Positions 44,049-53,378 are shown, counted from the first letter of the stretch. The stretch is DNA of 64,000 bases from Rhizobium sp. NFR07 (GCF_900111905.1 NZ_FOKM01000006.1:1-64000); one strand, 5' to 3'. Numbers and translations are program-made. The notes: generated from the letters alone by a model not told the origin.

Positions 44049-45071
44049 ATGAGCACATTCGAACTGAACCGACGCAATTTTCTCATCGGCGCCCAGGCTC
44101 TGGCGGTGGGAGCTGCACTTCCTGCCATGCCGGGCATCGCCCGGGCGCAGGACATGGTCAAGATGACCTACCTGACGCCCTTCGGCTACATCATCGGCTT
44201 TTCCGAGGCGCTCTATGCCGACAGCGCCGGTATCTTCAAGAAGCATGGACTCGACGTGACCGTCGAAGGCGGACGCGGCTCGTCGATGGCCGTCCAGCAG
44301 GTGACGGCCGGCAATGCGCTCGTCTCGCGTACCGGCGGCACCGACCTGATCAAGGCCTATGCCCGCGATCCCTCGATCGTCGCCGTCGGCGAGATCTACC
44401 AGCGCGACCTCTTCTACGTCATCAGCTCCAAGGATGCGCCGATCGCAAAGCCGGAGGATATGGCGGGCAAGACGATCGGCATCGTTTCGGCAGCCGGCGC
44501 CACCGAAAACCTCCTGGACATGATGCTGGCCGCTCGCGACATCCCGAAGGACGAGGTCAAGCGTGAGGTCGTGGGCAACGCGCCCGCCGCCTTCCAGCTG
44601 ATCAAGCAGGGCCGTATCTCGGCCTTCATCGCCACAAACGACACAGCCTTCCAGCTGCAGTCGACCAACGAGCCGGTCCTCGCCTGGTCGACCGACGAGA
44701 TCGCCCGCTGCCCCGGTCAGGTCTACATGACTTCCAAGGCGCAGCTCGCCGAGAAGAAGGATGTCATCGCCAAGTTCCTGGCTGCCATCTATGAATCCGT
44801 CGGCGCGATCGCCGGTGCCACGGACGTCGCCCCGATCCTCGCCTCGATGAACGACAAGTACCAGCTTGCCGAAGCCGCCCGCGACGACAAGGGACTTGCC
44901 GTCCTCCAGTATGCCGCCAAGAACCTCAAGCGGGCCGAGACCGAAAAACTGAAGTCGAATGCGGAAGCATGGACATCCGCCTACGGCCTGATGGTCAAGG
45001 CCGGCCTCATTCCGGAGCTTGCCGACCAGAACTTCTACGACGACTCGGCGCGCCTGCTGGCGTTCCCGTGA
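44049..45071 (+). CDS. NitT/TauT-type ABC transporter substrate-binding protein
   Basis: A 340-residue binding protein of the SsuA/THI5-like class. Signal MSTFELNRRNFLIGAQALAV with a twin-arginine look, cleavage near ARAQ. YADSAGIFKKHGLDVTVEGGRGSSMAVQQV is the family pattern. It works with the ATPase at 45679 and permease at 46524. Confidence 0.88.
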   Translation: MSTFELNRRNFLIGAQALAVGAALPAMPGIARAQDMVKMTYLTPFGYIIGFSEALYADSAGIFKKHGLDVTVEGGRGSSMAVQQVTAGNALVSRTGGTDLIKAYARDPSIVAVGEIYQRDLFYVISSKDAPIAKPEDMAGKTIGIVSAAGATENLLDMMLAARDIPKDEVKREVVGNAPAAFQLIKQGRISAFIATNDTAFQLQSTNEPVLAWSTDEIARCPGQVYMTSKAQLAEKKDVIAKFLAAIYESVGAIAGATDVAPILASMNDKYQLAEAARDDKGLAVLQYAAKNLKRAETEKLKSNAEAWTSAYGLMVKAGLIPELADQNFYDDSARLLAFP

Positions 45072-45682
45072 TGTCCGGGACCGCAGGCACGGCCCTCATC
45101 GTCATCGATCCGCAGGTGTCGTTCTGCGATGCCACGGGATCGATGGCGCAGCAGGGACGGCCGATCGACACGATGCGGGAAGCGGCGATCCGTTGCGACG
45201 GGCTGGCGGCGACGGCACGCGCTGCCGGCGCAACGGTGATCTGGACGCGCATGGTCTTTGAGCCCGATTATTCGGATGGCGGCGAGCTGATCGCCTCCAT
45301 CCGGCCCGGGCTCGCCAAGATCGGCGCGTTGAGGCGCGGCAGCGGCGACGAGTGCCTGTCGGAGATCGTGCATCCCGCCGAGGATGACATCGTCATAGAC
45401 AAGACCCGCTATTCCGCCCTTGTCGGCACGGGGCTCGAAGCCCTTCTGGCCGAGCGAAATATCGCCAGGGTGTTCGTCAGCGGCGTCACCACCTCGATGT
45501 GCGTTGAGAGCACCGTCCGCGACCTCGGCCAGCGCGACTACAAGACCTTCGTCGTCACGGATGCCTGTGCCGACTTCGATGAGGCCCGGCACGAAGCATC
45601 GCTTGCCGCCATGGCCTTCGGGTTCGCAAAGCTCGTCACGATCAAGGAGGCGGGCAGCATGTTGGATGGAACAAGAGCATGA
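45071..45682 (+). CDS. Isochorismatase-family cysteine hydrolase
   Basis: A 203-residue amidase-type hydrolase. Asp in VIDPQVSFCD, Lys in IDKTRYSAL and Cys in VSGVTTSMCVEST form the catalytic triad. Family members cut carbamoyl, amide or enol-ether bonds (N-carbamoylsarcosine amidase, biuret hydrolase, RutB). Sits between transporter genes with one-base and 4-bp overlaps, so the imported compound probably carries an amide or carbamoyl group. Confidence 0.87.
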   Translation: MSGTAGTALIVIDPQVSFCDATGSMAQQGRPIDTMREAAIRCDGLAATARAAGATVIWTRMVFEPDYSDGGELIASIRPGLAKIGALRRGSGDECLSEIVHPAEDDIVIDKTRYSALVGTGLEALLAERNIARVFVSGVTTSMCVESTVRDLGQRDYKTFVVTDACADFDEARHEASLAAMAFGFAKLVTIKEAGSMLDGTRA

Positions 45683-46506
45683 CAGTCAACGCAGCATTGG
45701 CCGATCCGGCCCCCACAAGCGCCAAGGGCGCAGGCATCCGGCTTTCCAAGGTCGAGCAGCGCTACGGTGTGGACAAGGGTACAGTCCTGGCGCTGACCGG
45801 CGTCAATCTCGATATCGCCAAGGGTGAGTTCCTCGTCCTGCTCGGCCCCTCCGGCTGCGGCAAGACGACCCTGATGCGCATCATCGCCGGCCTTCTGAAA
45901 TCCACCGAAGGCACGGTCGAGATCGACGGCCAGCCGCTGTGGAACGGCAACCGGCGCAACGACAAGGTCATGCAGGAACTCGGCGTCGTCTTCCAGGACG
46001 CCAACATGTTCCCGTGGATGACGATCGAGGACAATATCGCCCTTCCTCTCAAGCTCCGGGGTGTCGGCAAGGAGGAGCGCCGCCGCCGCGCGGCAGAGCT
46101 CTGCGAACTGGTCGGCATCACGGGTTTCGAGAAACGCTGGCCGCGCGAACTGTCGGGCGGCATGCGCCAGCGCGCCGCGATCGCCCGCGCGCTCAGCACC
46201 AGGCCGCAAATCCTCCTGATGGACGAGCCCTTCGGCGCGCTCGACGCCATGACCCGCGAACAGATGAATCTTGAGCTGCAGCGCATCTGGATGGAGAGCG
46301 GCTGCACCGTCGTTCTCGTCACGCATTCGATCCGCGAAGCCGTGTTCCTCGCCGACCGGGTGCTGCTGCTCTCGCCGCGTCCGGGCAAGATGGACACCAT
46401 CCGCGACATCTCGATCGCCCGGCCGCGCAGCAGCTACGACCAGTCGACGCCCGAATTCCAGGCCCACGAACTCGAGCTGCGCAAGCGCCTCGACTCCTTT
46501 GCCTGA
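45679..46506 (+). CDS. NitT/TauT-type ABC transporter ATP-binding protein
   Basis: A 275-residue SsuB-like ATPase: GPSGCGKTTLMRIIAG, LSGGMRQRAAIARAL and LLMDEPFGALDAMTR. It begins 4 bp inside the hydrolase gene and precedes the permease by 17 bp. Confidence 0.93.
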   Translation: MTVNAALADPAPTSAKGAGIRLSKVEQRYGVDKGTVLALTGVNLDIAKGEFLVLLGPSGCGKTTLMRIIAGLLKSTEGTVEIDGQPLWNGNRRNDKVMQELGVVFQDANMFPWMTIEDNIALPLKLRGVGKEERRRRAAELCELVGITGFEKRWPRELSGGMRQRAAIARALSTRPQILLMDEPFGALDAMTREQMNLELQRIWMESGCTVVLVTHSIREAVFLADRVLLLSPRPGKMDTIRDISIARPRSSYDQSTPEFQAHELELRKRLDSFA

Positions 46507-46523
46507 ACAGAGAAGAGGCTCCC

Positions 46524-47294
46524 ATGTCCAAGAACAACGCCGCCTGGTTCGCCACGCCACTGGTCCTGATCGCCCTCATCGCCATCTGGCATGCCTATGT
46601 GACGATCTTCTCCGTCTCGCCCTTCATCCTTCCCTCACCGCTTGCAGTCGGCAAGGCGATCGTCAAGCTGCTGAGTGATCCGCGCACATGGCAGCACACG
46701 CTGATCACGCTCTACGAGATCGTCGCCGGCTTCATCATCGCCGTCATCATCGGCATCGTCTTCGGCGGACTTCTCGGCAAGATCCGCTGGCTCGAACAAA
46801 CGCTCAATCCGCTGATCGTCGGCCTGCAGGTCATGCCCAAGGTGGCGCTCATTCCGCTCTTCATCGTCTGGTTCGGCTTCGGCGTGACGTCGAAGATCGT
46901 GCTTGCCGCCGTCATCTCCTTCTTCCCGATCATGACCAACACGATCCTCGGCATCAAATCGGTGGAGACCGGCCATCGCGACGTGATGCTGGCGTTGAAT
47001 GCCAGCCGCTGGCAGACCTTCCGTGATGTCGAACTGCCGAGCGCCCTGCCCTTCATCCTGACCGGCATGGAAGTCGGCATCGTGCTCGCGACGATCGGCG
47101 CGATCGTCGGCGAATATCTCGGCGGCAGCCAGGGCCTCGGCTACCTCGCGGTGTCGACGCTCAACGCCTTCGACGTGCAGTCCATGTTCGGCGTCATCTT
47201 CATCCTGACGGCGCTCGGCCTGATCCTCTACTTCCTTGTCGTCATGATGCGACGCTACCTGACGCCCTGGCACGCTGCCGCAAAGAACGATTGA
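46524..47294 (+). CDS. NitT/TauT-type ABC transporter permease
   Basis: A 256-residue SsuC-like permease with six helices and the coupling loop around ALNASRWQTFRDVELPSALP. Last gene of the 43190-47294 block. 282 bp separate it from the GntR gene, with no recognisable gene or strong terminator between. Confidence 0.92.
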   Translation: MSKNNAAWFATPLVLIALIAIWHAYVTIFSVSPFILPSPLAVGKAIVKLLSDPRTWQHTLITLYEIVAGFIIAVIIGIVFGGLLGKIRWLEQTLNPLIVGLQVMPKVALIPLFIVWFGFGVTSKIVLAAVISFFPIMTNTILGIKSVETGHRDVMLALNASRWQTFRDVELPSALPFILTGMEVGIVLATIGAIVGEYLGGSQGLGYLAVSTLNAFDVQSMFGVIFILTALGLILYFLVVMMRRYLTPWHAAAKND

Positions 47295-47576
47295 GGCGGT
47301 CGTGGATGCAATCCATAGGTGGACAATCGACGTATCGGCAAGGCATCACGGAAACGTGTATACTACCGTCGCGGCCCGCCAGCCGCCCATGCGGCGCCGG
47401 ACCGTCGAGACGTTTGTGCACAGGGTATCCCCCAAGAAGCACTGGACGGCGTGACGGAAGAAAGTGCTATTCGTGTCCTCAACCCTGATCTGCCAGCGGC
47501 TTTCCAGGTGTTGTTGCGGTTGATGTGATCCCTGCTGCCGGCTTTGCCCGTGGCGTCAAAGGGGAAGGATTTTGAC

Positions 47577-48413
47577 ATGACAGACGGCCCCATCGCGAAT
47601 ACGCCGCTCGTTCGCTCGCCGGCAGATATCCCCACCCCGCTCTATCACCAGGTGCATCTCGTGCTGCGCGAGCGGATCGAGCAGGGCTATTACGGGCAGA
47701 AGGGCACGCTTCCGGCCGAGATGGAACTCGCCCGCGAATTCGATGTCTCGCGTATCACCGTCGCGCGCGCCATCAACGATCTGGCGCAGCAGGGACTGGT
47801 CGAGAGACGGCGCGGCGCAGGCACACGCATCGTCAACCGCGAACTGGCTTCCACCGTGCCCGCCAATATCGACGGCCTTCTGGAAAACCTGTTCGACATG
47901 GGCGTACGCACCAGGGCGCAGGTGCTGGAATTCGGCTTCGTGCTGCCGCCCAGCGACGCGCAGCAGGAATTGCAGGTGGGCTCGAGCGAGCTCGTCCAGC
48001 GCGCTGTACGCGTGCGCAGCTACAATGGCGAACCCTTCTCCTACCTCGTCAGCTTCGTGCCCGGCCATATCGGGCGCAATTTCACCGAAGAGGACATGAA
48101 TTCCGGCTCGCTCATGGGGCTTCTGGAAAAGAACGGCATCAGGATCGGCAGCGCGCAGCAGGCCTTCAGCGCCTCGCTTGCGGACCCGAAGATCGCCCAG
48201 GCGCTCGGCGTCCAGGTCGGCACACCTCTTCTCGCCATCGCCCGTACCGTCTTCGACACGGCCGGCAAACCGGTCGAGTTCATCCGCATCCTCTACCGCA
48301 CCGATCGCTACCAGTATCGGATGACGATGGAGCGTAACAAGAAGGGCGCCATGCGCTCGCGGCCCGCCGCAACGGTCGGTGAAGGCAAAGACGGCGACGA
48401 CAGCAGCCGCTAA
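47577..48413 (+). CDS. GntR-family regulator (HutC/UTRA type)
   Basis: A 278-residue regulator. The winged helix is in PLYHQVHLVLRERIEQGYYG and EMELAREFDVSRITVARAINDLAQQGLV (about residues 19-75), followed by a UTRA effector domain. GGGGAAGGA precedes ATG 47577. Likely local regulator of the 40799-47294 genes through the TGTTAT-type repeats. Confidence 0.88.
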   Translation: MTDGPIANTPLVRSPADIPTPLYHQVHLVLRERIEQGYYGQKGTLPAEMELAREFDVSRITVARAINDLAQQGLVERRRGAGTRIVNRELASTVPANIDGLLENLFDMGVRTRAQVLEFGFVLPPSDAQQELQVGSSELVQRAVRVRSYNGEPFSYLVSFVPGHIGRNFTEEDMNSGSLMGLLEKNGIRIGSAQQAFSASLADPKIAQALGVQVGTPLLAIARTVFDTAGKPVEFIRILYRTDRYQYRMTMERNKKGAMRSRPAATVGEGKDGDDSSR

Positions 48414-48417
48414 CCGC

Positions 48418-49068
48418 CTACTTTCCCTCGGGCGTCATGAGATAGCTCAGCACAGCATCGGCAATCATCTGGCGGTGGCGCGACATCAAGGCCGGCTCGG
48501 ACAGGTCGAGCCGAAAGATCGTGCCGAACGTGTGGCGGTTCGATACCCTGAAAAAGCAGAAGGCGCTGATGAGCATATGCACGTCAAGCGCTTCCGGCCG
48601 GCGCTGAAAGACGCCTTCCTTGACGCCACGGGCGATGATGTCGTCCAGCGTGTTGATGATCGAGACGTTGAGATCGCGGATTTCTTCCGAGCGCTGCATG
48701 TGCACGGCATTGTTGATGTTCTCGACACTGACGAGGCGGATGAAATCCGGATGGGCCTCGTCGTGGTCGAAAGTCGTCGAAACCAGAACCCGCAACGCTT
48801 CGTCCGCCGGCAGATCGGAAAGTTTGAGATCGGCTTCAAGGCTGCGGATGGCCCGGTAGGATCGCTCCAGCACGGCGAGATAGAGCGCTTCCTTGCTGCC
48901 GAAATAATAGTAGATCATCCGCTTCGACGTGCGGGTCTTTTCCGCAATCGCGTCGACGCGCCCTCCGGTCAGGCCGTTGGCGGCAAACTCCTCCGTGGCG
49001 ACGTCCAGAATATCGGCCTTGGTCCGCTCCGGATCGTTTTTCCTCGTGCTTGCAGACCTCGCCGACAT
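48418..49068 (-). CDS. TetR-family repressor, copy B
   Basis: A 216-residue TetR protein with RVDAIAEKTRTSKRMIYYYFGSKEALY and a ligand domain containing FIRLVSVENINNAVH, paralogous to the regulator at 28410. ATG 49068 has GAGG five bases upstream; starts at 49083 and 49125 are possible. Divergent from the binding protein-quinate dehydrogenase-quiC operon, which it probably represses. Confidence 0.87.
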   Translation of the reverse strand: MSARSASTRKNDPERTKADILDVATEEFAANGLTGGRVDAIAEKTRTSKRMIYYYFGSKEALYLAVLERSYRAIRSLEADLKLSDLPADEALRVLVSTTFDHDEAHPDFIRLVSVENINNAVHMQRSEEIRDLNVSIINTLDDIIARGVKEGVFQRRPEALDVHMLISAFCFFRVSNRHTFGTIFRLDLSEPALMSRHRQMIADAVLSYLMTPEGK

Positions 49069-49384
49069 GCTGACCTCTATCATGCTGTCACGGAATCGCT
49101 TCCGCCTTCTCCGCCTCTTGTCCATCTGACCGAAGCAACAGCCGCAAGTCCAGCTTTTGCGGATTTTCTTGACATACTCACCGGTTCGTACATTTTGATG
49201 TGACCGTCCGACGCGATTGGAGGATTGCGGATCTGGAGCGCATGCGCAGCTTCACGGACAGGAGGCAGAAGGCACCTGGAATGGAGGTTCCGGGGTTGGA
49301 TCGACGAAAGGCAGGCAGAAGAGACGCAGTTGACGGGCACAGCGATGACCGTTGCGCTCACCGTTCCTTTGGGAGGAGGACAAG
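49069..49384. promoter_or_regulatory. Intergenic region between tetR copy B and the TRAP binding protein gene
   Basis: About 316 bp. TTGACA at 49170-49175 begins a plus-strand promoter-like stretch that includes CACCGGTTCG, sharing the ACCGGT core of the palindrome at 28288. No clear second arm is visible, so the operator assignment is weak. GGGAGGAGGA at 49371-49380 is the ribosome site of the next gene. Confidence 0.35.
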
Positions 49385-50395
49385 ATGCTGAAGAGATTGA
49401 TGATAGCGGCGCTCGCCGCAACCATTCCATTGCTGGCCGGCAGCGGCAGCGCGCTCGCCGAGATCCGGCAGCACACGCTGAAATTCGCGGCCGCCAACAG
49501 CAAGGGGCATCCGCAGGTCACCGGCATGGAAAAATTCGCCGAGATCGTCAAGGAGAAGAGCGGCGGCAAGATGGTCGTAAACCTCTTCCCGGGCGGCGCG
49601 CTTGGCGGCGACCTTCAGACGGTCGCCTCGCTGCAGGGCGGCACGGTGGAAATGCTGGTGCTGAATGCCGGGATCATGGCGAGCCTCAGCAAGTCCTTCG
49701 GCGCCGTCGACCTGCCCTTCCTGTTCGACAGCGGCGAAGAGGCGGACAAGGTCATGGACGGGCCATTCGGCAAGAGCCTTGCCGACAAGCTGCCGCCGTT
49801 CGGTCTCGTCGGCCTGGCCTATTGGGAACTCGGCTTCCGCAACGTCACCAACGACCGCCGGCTGATCGCCAAGCTGGAGGACATCAAGGGCCTGAAGATC
49901 CGCACGCTTCAATCGCCGATCCCGATCGCGCTGTTCAGCTCGCTCGGCGCCAATGCCGTGCCCATGCCCTATCCCGAGCTTTACCCGGCGTTGGAAACCG
50001 GCGCGGTGGACGGACAGGAAAATCCCTATGCCAACATCCTCAATGCAAAATTCTTCGAAGTGCAGAAATACCTGACCGTCACCCGCCACCAGTACAACCC
50101 GCAGATCGTGCTGATCAGCAAGCCGTACTGGGACCAGCTGAACGGCGAGGAACAGCAGATACTGCAGGACGCTGCCGTCGAGGCGCGTGATTTCCAGCGC
50201 ACAACATCCCGCGAGGCCGAGGTGAAGGCGCTTGAGGAGATCAAGGCGACCGGCATGCAGGTCACCGAGCTCTCGCCGGAAGAACTCCAGAAACTGCGCG
50301 ATGCCGTGAAGCCGCTGATCGAGAAGTTCACGCCGGATATCGGCCAGGACACCGTCACGCTTCTCTTCAAGGAGCTGGAAGCAGCCCGCAAGTGA
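49385..50395 (+). CDS. TRAP-type dicarboxylate transporter substrate-binding protein (DctP family)
   Basis: A 336-residue periplasmic binding protein with Sec signal (MIAALAATIPLLAGSGSALA). GLKIRTLQSPI contains the Arg that normally holds the ligand carboxylate and ETGAVDGQENPY is the family motif. No DctQ or DctM membrane genes are near, so it must use membrane subunits from elsewhere. Its operon neighbours imply quinate, shikimate or dehydroshikimate as ligand. Confidence 0.9.
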   Translation: MLKRLMIAALAATIPLLAGSGSALAEIRQHTLKFAAANSKGHPQVTGMEKFAEIVKEKSGGKMVVNLFPGGALGGDLQTVASLQGGTVEMLVLNAGIMASLSKSFGAVDLPFLFDSGEEADKVMDGPFGKSLADKLPPFGLVGLAYWELGFRNVTNDRRLIAKLEDIKGLKIRTLQSPIPIALFSSLGANAVPMPYPELYPALETGAVDGQENPYANILNAKFFEVQKYLTVTRHQYNPQIVLISKPYWDQLNGEEQQILQDAAVEARDFQRTTSREAEVKALEEIKATGMQVTELSPEELQKLRDAVKPLIEKFTPDIGQDTVTLLFKELEAARK

Positions 50396-50453
50396 ACCAC
50401 AATCGCCGGCCCTTCACGAGGCCGGCTCATCCGTCAATCATGAGGCATTCTCG

Positions 50454-51320
50454 ATGGCCGATACATTGGTAAAGCCCCTGATGGCCGGCCTGATCGGCAC
50501 CGGCATCCGGGCATCGCTCACACCGGCAATGCACATGGAAGAAGGCAGGGCACAGGGCTTTTCCTACGCTTACGAACTCATCGATCTCGCCGCCCGGAAT
50601 CTATCACCGGATGCGCTTCCCCGCTTGCTGGATGATGCCGAGGCGCGCGGTTTCGTCGGCCTCAACATCACCCATCCCTGCAAGCAGCTCGTCATTCCCC
50701 ATCTCGATGACCTGTCGCCGGAAGCGCGCGCCATCGGTGCGGTCAACACCGTCGTTTTCAAGGATGGCAGGCGATACGGCCACAACACCGACTGGTGGGG
50801 CTTTGCCGAAAGTTTTCGCGGCGGCCTTTCCGGCGTCAATATGACCGCTGCCGTGCAGATCGGCGCCGGCGGCGCCGGTGTCGCGACAGCCTACGCGATC
50901 CTGTCGCTCGGGCTCCGGCACCTGACCGTCTTCGACCGCGACGATGAGCGATCCGAACAGCTGGCCGCCGCCATGTCCCGCCTATTTCCCGCAGCCACGA
51001 TTGTCGCGGGAGACGACCTCGCAAGCGCCATGGGCGCGGCATCCGGACTCATCCACGCGACGCCGACCGGCATGGAAAATTATCCCGGCCTGCCTCTGCC
51101 GGCGGAGCTGCTGGCTCCGCATCATTGGGTCGCTGAGATCGTCTATTTCCCCCTGGAGACCGAGCTTCTTCGGCAGGCGAGAGCCATCGGTTGCCGAACC
51201 CTAATTGGCGGCGGCATGGCTGTGTTCCAGGCCGTCGGCGCCTTCCGGCTGCTGACGGGACATGAGCCCGACGTAACGCGCATGCGCCACCATTTCGACA
51301 GGATGACGACGGCTCACTAA
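50454..51320 (+). CDS. Quinate/shikimate dehydrogenase (catabolic, NAD type)
   Basis: A 288-residue AroE-family enzyme. Substrate residues Ser21 and Thr23 (ASLTPAMH), Lys77 (THPCKQ), Asn98 and Asp113 (GHNTDWWGF) are in place. The Ser-x-Thr pair and MEEGRAQG match quinate/shikimate dehydrogenases such as corynebacterial QsuD rather than biosynthetic AroE. After GAGGAG (137-142) the acidic Asp161 (FDRDDER) replaces the basic NRT-type loop, which points to NAD. It would feed dehydroquinate/dehydroshikimate to QuiC next door. Confidence 0.88.
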   Translation: MADTLVKPLMAGLIGTGIRASLTPAMHMEEGRAQGFSYAYELIDLAARNLSPDALPRLLDDAEARGFVGLNITHPCKQLVIPHLDDLSPEARAIGAVNTVVFKDGRRYGHNTDWWGFAESFRGGLSGVNMTAAVQIGAGGAGVATAYAILSLGLRHLTVFDRDDERSEQLAAAMSRLFPAATIVAGDDLASAMGAASGLIHATPTGMENYPGLPLPAELLAPHHWVAEIVYFPLETELLRQARAIGCRTLIGGGMAVFQAVGAFRLLTGHEPDVTRMRHHFDRMTTAH

Positions 51321-51336
51321 CGGTGAAGGAGCCCGC

Positions 51337-53226
51337 ATGAAGACCTCGATCGCGACCGTTTCCATCAGCGGCGAATTGCCGGACAAGCTCGAAGCCATCG
51401 CCCGCGCGGGTTTTCACGGCGTCGAAATCTTCGAAAACGATTTCCTCGCCTTCGACGGCAGCCCGGCGGATGTCGGCCGCATGGTCCGTGACCACGGGCT
51501 GGAGATCACCCTGTTCCAGCCCTTCCGTGATTTCGAAGGCATGCCGGAGCCGCATCGCAGCCGCACGTTCGATCGGGCCGAGCGCAAGTTCGACATCATG
51601 CAGGAACTCGGTACCGATCTCGTCCTCGTCTGTTCCAATGTCTCGCCCGTCTCGCTCGGCGGCATCGACCGGGCTGCCGCAGACTTTCACGAACTTGGGG
51701 AACGGGCGGCAAAACGCGGCCTCAGGGTCGGTTATGAAGCCCTCGCCTGGGGCCGCCACATCCACGACCACCGCGACGCCTGGGAGATCGTCCGCCGGGC
51801 GGACCATCCCAATATCGGCCTGATCCTCGACAGCTTCCACACGCTCTCCCGCCGGATCGACGTCAACTCGATCCGCTCCATCCCCAAGGACAAGATCTTC
51901 ATCGTCCAGCTTGCCGATGCGCCGCAGATCGAGATGGATCTTCTCTATTGGAGCCGCCATTTCCGCAGCATGCCCGGCGAGGGTGACCTGCCCGTCACCG
52001 ACTTCACCACGGCGATCGCCGATACGGGTTATGACGGCTATTACTCGCTGGAAATCTTCAACGACCAGTTCCGCGGCGGGTCTACGCGGTCGATCGCCGC
52101 CGACGGCCATCGCTCGCTCATCTATCTCGGCGATCAGGTTCGCCGCGCCACACAATCCACGGCGTCGCAACTGCCCTCCATGCCGGACCGCGCCAAGGTC
52201 AACGGCGTCGGCTTCGTCGAATTCTCCGCCGATCCGAAGGACGCCGCAGACCTCACCGGCATCCTGCACACCCTCGGCTTCCGCAGGCTCGCCAAGCACC
52301 GCAGCAAGCGGGTGGACCTGTTCGGCCAGGGCGACATCCGCATCATCGTCAATACGGACGAAGAGGGCTTCGCCAACGCCACCTTCGCCGTCCACGGCGT
52401 CTCCGCCTACGCCATTGCACTGGTCGTCGGCGATGCGCGCGAGGCCTATGCTAGGGCGATTGCCCTCGGGGCAGAACCCTTCGAACAGAGCGTAGCGGAA
52501 GGCGAAATCGCCATCCCCGCGATCCGCGGCGTCGGCGGCGGACTGATCTACCTGCTCGATAACAGGAGCGACCTCGGCCGCTTTTCCGAAATCGACTTCG
52601 AACCGGTCTTGGATGACACCGGGGCTGCGCCGGCAGGCCTCAAAGCGGTCGACCACATCGCCCAGACAGTCGGTTATGACGAGATGCTGACCTGGCTGCT
52701 TTTCTACGGCTCGATCTTCGACGTCGAAAAGACGCCGATGGTGGACATCATCGATCCGGCCGGCGTGGTTCGCAGCCAGGTGCTGGAAAGCGCCGACGGC
52801 GCGCTGCGCATCACCCTCAACGGTGCGGAGAACCGGCGTACGCTTGCCGGCCATTTCATCGCGGAGAAATTCGGTTCCGGCGTCCAGCATCTTGCCTTCC
52901 GCACCGACGATATTTTCACCACTGCACGAACTCTTCGAGATAACGGGTTCAAAACGCTACCGATCTCCCCGAATTATTATGGCGACGTTGAAGCCCGCTT
53001 TGGCCTCGATCCGGACCTCACCGAGCAGCTGAAAACCGGGAATATTCTTTATGACAGGGACGAGCACGGCGAATATTTCCAGCTCTACAGCACCACCTAT
53101 GGCGAAGGCTTCTTCTTCGAGATCATCGAACGCAAGGGCTACCAAGGTTATGGCGCGGCCAATGCCATTTTCCGTATCGCTGCGCTGAAAAAGGCATTGC
53201 GGCCGGAAGGCGTACCCAAAAACTGA
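51337..53226 (+). CDS. quiC: Fused 3-dehydroshikimate dehydratase, copy B
   Basis: A 629-residue protein, the same length as copy A and highly similar from end to end (first 40 residues differ at few sites). It keeps the TIM-barrel ligands and the HPPD-like His-His-Glu set (VDHIAQTV, VQHLAFRT, FFFEIIER). It lies 16 bp after the quinate/shikimate dehydrogenase, so dehydrogenation and aromatisation are co-expressed. A hairpin at 53236-53254 follows. Confidence 0.9.
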   Translation: MKTSIATVSISGELPDKLEAIARAGFHGVEIFENDFLAFDGSPADVGRMVRDHGLEITLFQPFRDFEGMPEPHRSRTFDRAERKFDIMQELGTDLVLVCSNVSPVSLGGIDRAAADFHELGERAAKRGLRVGYEALAWGRHIHDHRDAWEIVRRADHPNIGLILDSFHTLSRRIDVNSIRSIPKDKIFIVQLADAPQIEMDLLYWSRHFRSMPGEGDLPVTDFTTAIADTGYDGYYSLEIFNDQFRGGSTRSIAADGHRSLIYLGDQVRRATQSTASQLPSMPDRAKVNGVGFVEFSADPKDAADLTGILHTLGFRRLAKHRSKRVDLFGQGDIRIIVNTDEEGFANATFAVHGVSAYAIALVVGDAREAYARAIALGAEPFEQSVAEGEIAIPAIRGVGGGLIYLLDNRSDLGRFSEIDFEPVLDDTGAAPAGLKAVDHIAQTVGYDEMLTWLLFYGSIFDVEKTPMVDIIDPAGVVRSQVLESADGALRITLNGAENRRTLAGHFIAEKFGSGVQHLAFRTDDIFTTARTLRDNGFKTLPISPNYYGDVEARFGLDPDLTEQLKTGNILYDRDEHGEYFQLYSTTYGEGFFFEIIERKGYQGYGAANAIFRIAALKKALRPEGVPKN

Positions 53227-53235
53227 ACCTCATGG

Positions 53236-53254
53236 CATTTCACATGATGAAATG
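53236..53254 (+). terminator. Weak terminator-like hairpin after quiC copy B
   Basis: CATTTCA pairs with TGAAATG around a 5-nt loop. T-rich sequence follows only 13 bp later. TTGTTT-TT-AAACAA at 53267-53280 is a second inverted repeat. Together they may end the quiC transcript before the riboswitch. Confidence 0.4.
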
Positions 53255-53378
53255 ACTAGAAGAGATTGTTTTTAAACAAATGTTCGGCGCAACAACGCCA
53301 CCTGATACGTCATTTCGATGACATCTGAAACAAACCCGCTTGCACATCACCCCACCGGTGATCTATCACTTGCGCAGA

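Noticed and set aside
51049..52890. 613-codon frame antisense to quiC copy B
   Set aside because: Mirror of the copy A artefact; its length only reflects codon bias of quiC.
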